Source: JAIPEI01 sp964443135
Lineage (GTDB): Bacteria; Desulfobacterota; DSM-4660; Desulfatiglandales; HGW-15
Assembly (NCBI GenBank): GCA_964443135.1
Contig: CAYUBQ010000008.1
Coordinates: 28,572 to 92,571 of the forward strand
DNA length: 64,000 nucleotides
Direction of reading: 5' to 3'
In this document: positions 16,553 through 23,521 of the stretch, one piece after another
How the letters are laid out: each line of letters opens with the position of its first letter
How positions within the stretch are numbered: position 1 is the stretch's first letter
The notes under the pieces: model-generated
Told to the model about the DNA's origin: nothing
Seen by the model: only the letters and a program-made list of their open reading frames with translations
Database searches by the model: none
Program-made: the position numbers and the translations under genes

Positions 16553-17170
16553 CTACTGCTTGCGGTAGAGCGCCAGGATCCCGTTCAGGGACCGGCCGGG
16601 GGTGAGCAGCTCCAGGCCGGGGAAACGGGGCTGGAGCCGCTCCAGGCCGTAGACGGCGAAGACGCTGCCCGGTCTCGCCTTGCGGGCGATCAGGGCGGCG
16701 AACTCCTCCTGCATGGTGAGATAGGTGTAGAAGAGGTCGAACGCCTCGAAGGCCAGGCCGGTGGCGTTCTCGATCCTCTCGTGCAGTTCGTCGTCCGTGG
16801 AGTCCCCCTCGAAGAGCTGGATGTTCCCGGGGACGGGAGGGAGCCCCCTGCGGGACAGCTCGATCTCCAGGCCCCGCTTCAGCTCGGCGTGGTCGTCGAG
16901 GATCCAGTCGTCCAGCTCCACGCCCACGGACCGGCGGACCAGCCAGCTGAGGAACACGTTCACCCGGCCGTCGGCGCAGCCCATGTCCAGGAACCGGGTC
17001 TCGCCGGGGACCAGGATGCGATCGCAGACCAGGGGCTCGAGGCAGGGAAGCAGCTTGTCCAGCTTGCTGGATCGGCGAAAACCCAGGGAGCCGGCGTCGC
17101 CCACCTGCCGCTCGTCGCAGAAGCGGGCGACGGTCTCCAGCGTGCTCTTCAGCTCGGAGGACCTCAACAC
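16553..17170 (-). CDS. Putative SAM-dependent methyltransferase-fold protein
   Basis: 205-aa soluble protein. A nucleotide/SAM-binding motif I is visible as RFLDMGCADGRVNVFLSWL, followed by an acidic residue after the next strand (SVGVELDDWIL). Further on come LFEGDSTDDELHE and FDLFYTYLTMQEEF, consistent with a class I methyltransferase fold. The substrate is not predictable. I place the start at a GTG (V-L-R-S-S-E-L-K) that overlaps the stop of the upstream Cys-rich gene by 7 bases, with GAGGAAGG upstream. This implies translational coupling with that gene. Confidence 0.65.
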   Translation of the reverse strand: MLRSSELKSTLETVARFCDERQVGDAGSLGFRRSSKLDKLLPCLEPLVCDRILVPGETRFLDMGCADGRVNVFLSWLVRRSVGVELDDWILDDHAELKRGLEIELSRRGLPPVPGNIQLFEGDSTDDELHERIENATGLAFEAFDLFYTYLTMQEEFAALIARKARPGSVFAVYGLERLQPRFPGLELLTPGRSLNGILALYRKQ

Positions 17171-17712
17171 CTCAACACCTTCCTCACCCGCTCCTCCAGG
17201 AGGAAGAGGGCTTCGATCTCCTCCCCCTCGCTCTCCCGGAGCGGCTGCAGACGCCCGGGGTCGATGCTGCGGGTGATCTTGGTGCACAGGTAGTTGATGC
17301 AGATCACGTGGCGGGCCGACAGGAGGCAGCCGGTGGGACCCAGGAACCGGCATCCCGCCGGGTCGGTCCGCTTCCGGGGAAGGGGCCGGCCCAGCAGGCG
17401 GTTGATCAGCAGCAGGACCCCGCTGTATCGATCCTCGATCCCCTTCCCGCAGCAGGAGCCCCCCTCCCGGAGATCGCAATCCCGGCAGAATGCGGCGACG
17501 CCCGACTCCAGCATCCGGAGGCGGGACGCCTCGGCGGCCGCCCTGAACCGATCGAGCAGACCCGCAGCCACGGGATCCGCCGCCAGACGGGCGCCGGCCT
17601 CCCGGTGGCGGGCCTCCGCCCAGGCGATCTTCTCTTCGATGGCGCTGTCCAGGGAGCCGTTCCCGCCGGGGGGACGCTCAGGACTTCTTCTTACCGCCCG
17701 ACTTCCGGCCAC
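17164..17712 (-). CDS. Cys-rich protein, probable metal- or Fe-S-cluster-binding
   Basis: 182-aa soluble protein that I do not recognise by name. Cysteines are grouped as FCRDCDLREGGSCCGKG (about 85-101), AGCRFLGPTGC (about 130) and VICINYLC (about 145). This C-x2-C, CC, C, C, C-x4-C pattern resembles YkgJ-type Cys-cluster proteins that probably bind zinc or iron. The N-terminal half is helical and Ala-rich. The ATG start overlaps the 3' end of the Lon-like gene by 35 bases, and its end overlaps the methyltransferase-like gene by 7, so all three form one translationally linked minus-strand unit. Confidence 0.7.
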   Translation of the reverse strand: MAGSRAVRRSPERPPGGNGSLDSAIEEKIAWAEARHREAGARLAADPVAAGLLDRFRAAAEASRLRMLESGVAAFCRDCDLREGGSCCGKGIEDRYSGVLLLINRLLGRPLPRKRTDPAGCRFLGPTGCLLSARHVICINYLCTKITRSIDPGRLQPLRESEGEEIEALFLLEERVRKVLRC

Positions 17713-20179
17713 CGGACTTCCCTCCCTTTTCCTCGGGAGGCGCGGCGTTTCCGAACCGCTTGAGCCCTTCGGCCAGCTCCCGGAGCTTCCGGTCCACGAG
17801 GTCGTTGATGCTGTTCTTGGTGTAGGTGCCGTCGGCCTTCCTCTTGCCGGCCGACTTGCCGGACAGGATCTCGATGCCCTCGTCGACGCTTGTGACCGCC
17901 CAGATGTGAAACGATTTCTTCTCCACCGCCTCCACCACGTCCTTGCGCAGCATCAGGTCCTCGAGGTTCGCCTCGGGGATCATCACGCCCTGGTCCCCGG
18001 TCATGCCGACCTTCCGGCAGCAGTCGAAGTACCCCTCGATCTTCCGGTTGACCCCGCCGATGGCCTGCACCTCGCCTTTCTGGTTCACGGACCCGGTGAC
18101 GGCGATGTACTGCTTCAGAGGGAGACCCGCCAGGCTCGAGAGCAGGGCGTAGACCTCGGTGGACGACGCGCTGTCCCCGTCCACCCCGCCGTAGGACTGC
18201 TCGAAGGCGATGCTGGCGCTCACGGTGAGCGGTTTCTCCTGGGCGTACTTGTGCCGGAGGTAGCCGCTCAGGATGAACACCCCCTTGTTGTGGGTCTTGC
18301 CCGAGAGGTCGGACTCCCTCTCGATGTTGATGATGCCGGCCCGTCCCATGGACGTGGAGGCCGTGATCCGGCTGGGCTTGCCGAAGGCGTAGTCCCCCAT
18401 GTCGTACACCGCAAGCCCGTTGACCTGACCCACCTTCTCCCCGGCCACGTCGATCATCAGGGTGCCCCGGTCGATCATCTCCTGGATCTTCTCCTCGACC
18501 AGGTTGGAGCGGTACATCTTGGCGTCGATGGCCCGGTCCACGTGCTCGGCGCGAATGGCTGAGGCCCTGTCCTGGCCCGCCCAGTAGTCGGCCTCGCGGA
18601 TCATGTCGGTGATCTCGGGAAAGCTGGTGGAGACCTTCTCCTGCCTTCCGGTCATGCGGATCGCCTCCTCCACCAGGGCGGCCACGCCCGTTCGCTCGAA
18701 CGGCCTGAGACCGTCCTCGTCCACCCGCATCTTGATGAACTCGGCGAACCGGTGGATGGACTCGTCCGTCCTGTCCATGGAGGTGTCGAAGGCGGCGCGC
18801 ACCTTGAAGATCTTGGGTACGTCCTCGTCGTATCGCAGCAGGAGGTAGTAGATGTGATCCTCTGCGATGACGATCACCTTGGTGGTCATGTCCACCGGCT
18901 CCGGCTTCAGGCCGGAGGTCGTGAAGAGATAGAACGGATCGTAGGTCTGGATCTCCATCTTCTCGGTCTTGAGCGCCCGCTTGAGGGAGGGCCAGACCCC
19001 CGGTTCGATCAGGGCGTCCATGAGGTTGATCACCAGGTACCCGCCGCTCGCCTTGACCAGAGAGCCCGCACGGATCTTGCTGAAGTCCGTGCGCCACACC
19101 CCGCTTCGATCCACCACGCGCTCGATGGCGCCGAACAGGTTCCGGTAGGTGGGGTAGGTCTCCACGATGACCGGGGCCGCCGAACCCTCGGAGTTGTCCA
19201 CGATCACGTTGACCTGGTAGGGCTGGAACGGGTCGCCCTCGGGGACCAGGAACGGGAACGCCTGCATCTGCTCCTTGCCTTGGGTCTGGAAGATCTGGAT
19301 GTTCTCCCCCAGGTCCTCGAGCATGTCGTCGAGGAAATTCTGGGTCTTTTCCCCCTCGTACTTCCGGCGGACGGACGCAAGGCTGTCTTCGGCCAGATTC
19401 TTGAACAGCATGGCGTCCATCTTCTCGACGTTCTCCTGTACCTCCTTCTGGAGATCGCGAAGCTCGAGAAAGATCTGGTCCACCTGCTCCCGCAGCTCCG
19501 CCTGCTTCTGCTTCAGGGCCTCGTACTCTTCCTCGGGAAACCGCCCCTTCTCCACCAGGGACTCGATCTGATCGATGTGCGTCGGGTTTCCGTCGACCAG
19601 GGGCACGACCTCGGGACGCTTGATCTCGCCCATCTGCGTTTCCACCAGGGCGAACCCCTCCTCCCGGACCTTCTTGTCCAGATCCTTGAAGAAGCCCTTG
19701 CCCTTCTTTTCGTAGGCCTGCATGATCTCTTTCTTGCGGTTCAGATAGTCCTGGCTTTCGAAGAGCGCGGGCACCTCCCTCTTCAGGCTCTCGATGAAGT
19801 CGTGTACGTCCTTCTTGAACCCGGCGCCCTTCCCCGCGCTGAACCGGAGCAGGATGGGGTTCTCGGGGGACTTGAAGTTGTTCACGTAGCAGAGGTCTTC
19901 CGGGATCTCGACCCCTTTCTGCTCGGCCATCTGCTCGAGGAGCTTCCGCACCGTGGACATGCGGCCGGTCCCGGCGATCCCCGTGACGAAGATGTTGTAC
20001 CCCGGTTTGTGCATGCCCATGCCGAACCCGAAGGCCTCCACGCCTCGGTCCTGGCCGATGATCTCCGTCAGGGGGTTCAGATCGTCCGTGGTCTGGAAAG
20101 GGAGAGATGCAGGATCCAATCTCCATCTCAGCTGGTCGAGGGGGGCTTTCCGGTCGTTCGATGTCTTCTTTCGGGGCAT
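17678..20179 (-). CDS. Lon-like ATP-dependent protease (AAA_32/Lon_C type)
   Basis: Soluble protease with an AAA-type N-terminal region and a Lon proteolytic domain, 833 aa. The nucleotide loop reads GIAGTGRMSTV (about 67-77), so the usual Walker A Lys is Arg, as is known in this subfamily. A long helical insertion (about 130-290) includes acidic and basic coiled-coil stretches. The C-terminal domain has the catalytic Ser in GVDGDSASST (about 668) and the Lys 43 residues later in GGVNRKIEG, the same spacing as the E. coli Lon Ser679-Lys722 dyad. The extreme C-terminus is Gly/Lys-rich. It is followed by the Cys-rich and methyltransferase-like genes. Confidence 0.92.
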   Translation of the reverse strand: MPRKKTSNDRKAPLDQLRWRLDPASLPFQTTDDLNPLTEIIGQDRGVEAFGFGMGMHKPGYNIFVTGIAGTGRMSTVRKLLEQMAEQKGVEIPEDLCYVNNFKSPENPILLRFSAGKGAGFKKDVHDFIESLKREVPALFESQDYLNRKKEIMQAYEKKGKGFFKDLDKKVREEGFALVETQMGEIKRPEVVPLVDGNPTHIDQIESLVEKGRFPEEEYEALKQKQAELREQVDQIFLELRDLQKEVQENVEKMDAMLFKNLAEDSLASVRRKYEGEKTQNFLDDMLEDLGENIQIFQTQGKEQMQAFPFLVPEGDPFQPYQVNVIVDNSEGSAAPVIVETYPTYRNLFGAIERVVDRSGVWRTDFSKIRAGSLVKASGGYLVINLMDALIEPGVWPSLKRALKTEKMEIQTYDPFYLFTTSGLKPEPVDMTTKVIVIAEDHIYYLLLRYDEDVPKIFKVRAAFDTSMDRTDESIHRFAEFIKMRVDEDGLRPFERTGVAALVEEAIRMTGRQEKVSTSFPEITDMIREADYWAGQDRASAIRAEHVDRAIDAKMYRSNLVEEKIQEMIDRGTLMIDVAGEKVGQVNGLAVYDMGDYAFGKPSRITASTSMGRAGIINIERESDLSGKTHNKGVFILSGYLRHKYAQEKPLTVSASIAFEQSYGGVDGDSASSTEVYALLSSLAGLPLKQYIAVTGSVNQKGEVQAIGGVNRKIEGYFDCCRKVGMTGDQGVMIPEANLEDLMLRKDVVEAVEKKSFHIWAVTSVDEGIEILSGKSAGKRKADGTYTKNSINDLVDRKLRELAEGLKRFGNAAPPEEKGGKSGGRKSGGKKKS

Positions 20180-20250
20180 GGCGAAATCTCCTCTGAGGTG
20201 GGAGCGGCAACGGTACGCGCGTGCCTTGTCCTGGTTCCCGGCCTGCGGAA

Positions 20251-20697
20251 TCAGGCGATCCGGATTTCGATCTCCCTCCCGGCGTCGGTCTTTCGCTTCG
20301 GCAGCACGACCTCCAGGAGGCCTTCGCTGAAGGTCGCAGAGGCCTGCTCGGGCACGACCCGGAAGGGCAGTCGGAGGCGTCGGGCGAACGCACCGTACCG
20401 CGTCTCCACCTTTCGTCCGCGGCCGCTTTCCCGGGTACGTTCCTTCCCGCTCGCACCCTGGATCGTCAGCCGGTCCTCCGAGACCCGGAGGGTGAGGTCG
20501 GCGGGCTCGATGCCCGGAATCCGGGCCCGGAGCAGGAGGGATTCCCCCCGGTCGAGAAGCTCGAACGAGTCGATGCCCCCGGCGGGCGGGAGGGTGTGGG
20601 GCATGCAGAAATCGTCCCAGACGCGCGCGAACATGCGTCCCATGTCCCGCCTCAGGCGGTTCATTTCCTCGGTTTTCCAGATGGTCAGCTCAGCCAT
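20251..20697 (-). CDS. Small heat shock protein, Hsp20 family
   Basis: ATP-independent holdase chaperone. The 148-aa protein opens with a helical N-arm (MAELTIWKTEEMNRLRRDMG). An alpha-crystallin domain follows at about 40-140: LLLRARIPGIEPADLTLRV, RLTIQGASGKER, the RRLRLPFRVVPEQ strand and GLLEVVLPKR. The C-terminus IEIRIA is close to the IxI/V tail that docks neighbouring subunits. The ATG is preceded by GGGAGG. It lies 71 bases upstream of the Lon-like gene on the same strand; a chaperone-protease pairing fits protein quality control, though separate promoters are possible. Confidence 0.92.
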   Translation of the reverse strand: MAELTIWKTEEMNRLRRDMGRMFARVWDDFCMPHTLPPAGGIDSFELLDRGESLLLRARIPGIEPADLTLRVSEDRLTIQGASGKERTRESGRGRKVETRYGAFARRLRLPFRVVPEQASATFSEGLLEVVLPKRKTDAGREIEIRIA

Positions 20698-20909
20698 GCT
20701 TCGACCTCCCGGCGTTTCCTGGGTGGGCAAGGGCCGGGGGGACGACCTGCGGTCGTCGATCCCGGCGTCGTGCGGACATTCTAGAAAGATGCCCTTTGCG
20801 AGGCAAGACCCTTTCGGGCGGCGCGGTCCGCCCCGCCGCTTTACAAGCGGGATCCCGGCGGGTAGAGTGTGGTGGATGTCCGCTGAGGCAACCGGGCGGG
20901 GAACGTCCA

Positions 20910-21233
20910 ATGGGGACCATGGGATTCAAGAAGACGAACAATCGGGCGGTGCTGGGGTTCCTTCTCCCTTTTCTGGCCATGGGGACGGCCTCCGGGGTCG
21001 TCCTCTGGAATCGCTCCTTTGGGCTGCCCTTTCCGGTCTGGTTGCCGATCCTCGTGCTGGTCCCCCTCCTCCTCGCCCTCGGGCTCTTCCTGTCGATCAC
21101 CTCGATCCCGTTCATCGAAGAGCTCGGGGACAGGGACTACGCCTACTCCGGGCTCGTCCTCAATCTGTTTCTCGTGCTGCTCTTCCTCGCCAGCGTCTTT
21201 TACTACCTCGTTCGCATCCATCCGGGTTCGTGA
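20910..21233 (+). CDS. Small three-helix membrane protein of unknown function
   Basis: 107-aa protein starting MGTMGFKKTNN. Three hydrophobic segments are visible: AVLGFLLPFLAMGTASGVVL (about 13-33), VWLPILVLVPLLLALGLFL (about 43-62) and YSGLVLNLFLVLLFLASVFY (about 78-100). Short loops separate them and the tail is RIHPGS. No catalytic motif is present. It is the only plus-strand gene between hsp20 and the dcw cluster, and it is transcribed toward mraZ but separated from it by about 400 bases. I do not recognise a family. Confidence 0.6.
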   Translation: MGTMGFKKTNNRAVLGFLLPFLAMGTASGVVLWNRSFGLPFPVWLPILVLVPLLLALGLFLSITSIPFIEELGDRDYAYSGLVLNLFLVLLFLASVFYYLVRIHPGS

Positions 21234-21564
21234 TCCGATCCGCGGCCCTTTCTTCCATGGCAGGCGATCTTCCGTGCCCGGGCTCCACGATCGCGAGCGG
21301 GGTGGTCACCCGCAGGTGACGTCGGACGCCTCGGATCTCCTCCCCGAACGGTGACAGCGCAGGTTCCGCCCGGCCCTTCCGGCCGCGGAGCCGCGTCTCC
21401 ACGGGCCGATCGACCCCTTTCGGGGCGGGTACGGCTCCTCCCTCCGATGGACCACATCTGGTGGTCGCAGTGCTTCGAACAACAGGCTGTGGCGTGTCAT
21501 GGGTCACACCGTTCCTTTGCATTTCCAGCGTCGGGTCCAGGCCGTTCAACGGAGCATTTTTTCC
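21234..21564. other. Gap before the dcw promoter
   Basis: About 330 bases without a supported gene. A 6-base inverted repeat GACCAC-N5-GTGGTC lies at 21450-21466. I saw no tRNA, RNase P RNA or other recognised RNA pattern. The end of the gap joins the mraZ promoter. Confidence 0.5.
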
Positions 21565-21630
21565 TTGACAGGCCGGGGAGTTATCGGGTAAAAGTGTCAC
21601 AAAGTGGAATGTAGTGGCACAAAGTGGTAG
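21565..21630 (+). promoter_or_regulatory. dcw promoter with four MraZ boxes
   Basis: TTGACA (21565-21570) is followed after 18 bases by TAAAAG (21589-21594). Four consecutive 10-base units start at 21591, 21601, 21611 and 21621: AAAGTGT-CAC, AAAGTGG-AAT, GTAGTGG-CAC and AAAGTGG-TAG. They fit the AAAGTG(T/G)-N3 repeats reported as MraZ operators. The first box overlaps the -10 element and the last ends 6 bases before the mraZ ATG, which implies repression by MraZ of its own operon. Confidence 0.75.
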
Positions 21631-21636
21631 CCCGGC

Positions 21637-22074
21637 ATGTTCAAAGGACGCTCCCGACATACCCTGGACGAGAAGGGCCGGCTGGCCGTCCCGGCTCGTT
21701 TCAAGGAGGCCCTCCAGCAAAAGGGCAACGACGTCCTGGTCCTCACCAACCACGACAGTTGCCTCTGGGCGTTTGCCCTCGACGACTGGCGCGCCATCGA
21801 GGAGAGGGCTGCAAATCTCTCCCTTTTCAACCATGCCGCCAATCGCTATCTGCGCTACTTTATCTCCGGCGCGCAGGAATGTCCACTCAAACAGGGCCGC
21901 ATCACCATTCCTCCGGATCTGCGGGACATCGCCGGTCTGACCAAGGAGGTGGTCCTGGTCGGCGAGCTGAAGATCTTCGAGATCTGGGACCGGGAGCGGT
22001 GGGATGACGAGTTCGAGACCGCGAGACAGAGCTTTGCCCAGGACAGCCAGGCCCTCTCGGAGCTGGGCATTTAG
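21637..22074 (+). CDS. mraZ: Transcriptional regulator MraZ
   Basis: DNA-binding regulator at the head of the division and cell-wall cluster; MraZ binds its own promoter and represses or activates dcw transcription. The 145-aa protein contains the two tandem SpoVT/AbrB-like repeats: FKGRSRHTLDEKGRLAVPARFKE (trimmed: SRHTLDEKGRLAVP) near 5-20, and CPLKQGRITIPPDLRDIAG near 80-100. VVLVGELKIFEIWD closes the second repeat. The start is the only ATG after the four operator boxes. Its target boxes are visible just upstream, at 21591-21630. Confidence 0.97.
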   Translation: MFKGRSRHTLDEKGRLAVPARFKEALQQKGNDVLVLTNHDSCLWAFALDDWRAIEERAANLSLFNHAANRYLRYFISGAQECPLKQGRITIPPDLRDIAGLTKEVVLVGELKIFEIWDRERWDDEFETARQSFAQDSQALSELGI

Positions 22075-22216
22075 TGCTTCACTCATGAAACCCTGCCATC
22101 GAAAACAAGAAGGTTTTCACACCGAGGCCGCAGGGGGCGGAGGAAGCCCCGGCCTCCAGAGCCGGCCGTTCCTCTGCCGGGTTGCGGGCCTCAGCCCGCC
22201 TTAGAGGTAGGCATCC

Positions 22217-23152
22217 TTGGAGTTCCCTCACCAACCAGTGCTCGTCGAGGAGGTGGTTCGGGATCTCCTCACCCGCCCGGAGGGGGTGTACGTGGACGGG
22301 ACCTGCGGGAGCGGGGGCCACAGCCTGGCCGTGGGGGAAGCCCTGTCGGAAGAGGGCCGGCTGATCTGCCTGGACCGGGACCCGGAGGCCGTGCGCCGAT
22401 GCCGGGTCCGGCTGTCCTTCATGGGGGACCGGCTCACCCTGCGCAAGGCGAGCTACGCGGAGCTCGGGGCCGTGCTCGAGGAGACGGGAAGAAAAACCGC
22501 CGACGGGGTCCTGCTCGACCTGGGGCTTTCGACCTACCAGCTCGATCAATCCGGCCGGGGGTTCAGCTTCCAGCGGGACGAGCCGCTGGACATGCGGATG
22601 GATCCGGAAAGCGACCCGACGGCCGGTCACCTGGTCAACACGCTGCCGGAGCGGGAGCTGGAGCGCATCTTGAGGGGGTACGGTGAGGAGAGAAAGGCCC
22701 GGGCCGTCGCACGCGCCGTCGTTCGCGCCCGCCGCGAGGAGGCGATCGCGACCTCGTCCCGGCTGGCGTCGCTGGTGAGATCCGTGGTCCCGCGCCCGCG
22801 AAGGCCGGGGGCGAAGGACCCGGCGACACGAACCTTCCAAGCGCTGCGGATCGCAGTGAACCGGGAGCTCGACAACCTCCGGCTGTTTCTGGACCGGGTG
22901 CCCGAGTGGATTCACACGGGAGGGCGGCTCGTGATCCTGAGCTATCACTCCCTCGAGGACAGGATGGTGAAGCAGGCCGTGCGAGCCTGGGAAAAGGGAT
23001 GCACCTGCCCGCCGGACTTTCCGGTCTGTACCTGCGGGAAGAGCCCCCTGTTCAGGCCGATCCGGCGGGGCGGGCTGAGGCCGACGGAGAAGGAGGCGGT
23101 GGGGAACCCCAGGGCCCGCAGCGCCGTCCTGCGGTCGGCGGAAAGGATTTGA
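22217..23152 (+). CDS. rsmH: 16S rRNA (cytosine1402-N4)-methyltransferase
   Basis: Methylates N4 of C1402 in 16S rRNA using SAM. The 311-aa product has the N-terminal signature HQPVLVEEVV and SAM motif DGTCGSGGHS (about 30). LICLDRDPEAV, LLDLGLSTYQLD, RGFSFQRDEPLDMRMD and the C-terminal LVILSYHSLEDRMVK all match MraW/RsmH. Translation starts at TTG with GAGGT about 12 bases upstream; no ATG fits the conserved start. A 142-base gap after mraZ contains small GC-rich inverted repeats (for example GAAAAC/GTTTTC near 22099-22116) but no gene. ftsL follows after 3 bases. Confidence 0.97.
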   Translation: MEFPHQPVLVEEVVRDLLTRPEGVYVDGTCGSGGHSLAVGEALSEEGRLICLDRDPEAVRRCRVRLSFMGDRLTLRKASYAELGAVLEETGRKTADGVLLDLGLSTYQLDQSGRGFSFQRDEPLDMRMDPESDPTAGHLVNTLPERELERILRGYGEERKARAVARAVVRARREEAIATSSRLASLVRSVVPRPRRPGAKDPATRTFQALRIAVNRELDNLRLFLDRVPEWIHTGGRLVILSYHSLEDRMVKQAVRAWEKGCTCPPDFPVCTCGKSPLFRPIRRGGLRPTEKEAVGNPRARSAVLRSAERI

Positions 23153-23155
23153 GCC

Positions 23156-23521
23156 ATGAGTGATCGAAGAACCGGGAGCGGGTTGAACAGGCTGCGGAAC
23201 CACGGAACCGGCGTCCGGATCCACAATGCGAGAAAAAAGGACCGGGAGCTTCGGTTGACACCGCGTCAGATCGTGCTCATCTCCGTCCTGTTCCTCATCT
23301 TCATGGGGAGCGGGATCGGGTACGTCTGGTCGAACTTCGAAGGCACCCAGATCGGCTACGATCTGAGCCGTCTCCAGAAGCGGGAGATGGAGCTCATGGA
23401 GCTGAACCGGAAGCTCAAGCTGGAGCTCGCCTTCCTCAAGTCACCCCAGTACCTGGAGCAGGCGGCCCGGAAGGCCGGTCTTCACCCGACGGACCCGGAC
23501 CAGGTGATCCTGATTCAATGA
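23156..23521 (+). CDS. ftsL: Cell division protein FtsL
   Basis: Bitopic divisome protein that bridges FtsB/FtsQ and the FtsW-FtsI synthase. The 121-aa product has a basic cytoplasmic N-terminus rich in Arg/Lys (about 1-38), one membrane helix (IVLISVLFLIFMGSGIGYVW, about 39-58), then a periplasmic leucine-zipper-like coiled coil (LSRLQKREMELMELNRKL) and a helical tail ending GLHPTDPDQVILIQ. Sequence conservation in FtsL is low, so the call rests on topology, size and position between rsmH and ftsI. Its stop overlaps the ftsI start as ATGA. Confidence 0.88.
   Translation: MSDRRTGSGLNRLRNHGTGVRIHNARKKDRELRLTPRQIVLISVLFLIFMGSGIGYVWSNFEGTQIGYDLSRLQKREMELMELNRKLKLELAFLKSPQYLEQAARKAGLHPTDPDQVILIQ

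Noticed and set aside
20033..20069. Mutated Walker A (Arg for Lys) in the Lon-like protease as a sign of inactivity
   Set aside because: The Arg form is usual in this AAA_32 Lon-like subfamily, and the Ser-Lys protease dyad is intact with standard 43-residue spacing.
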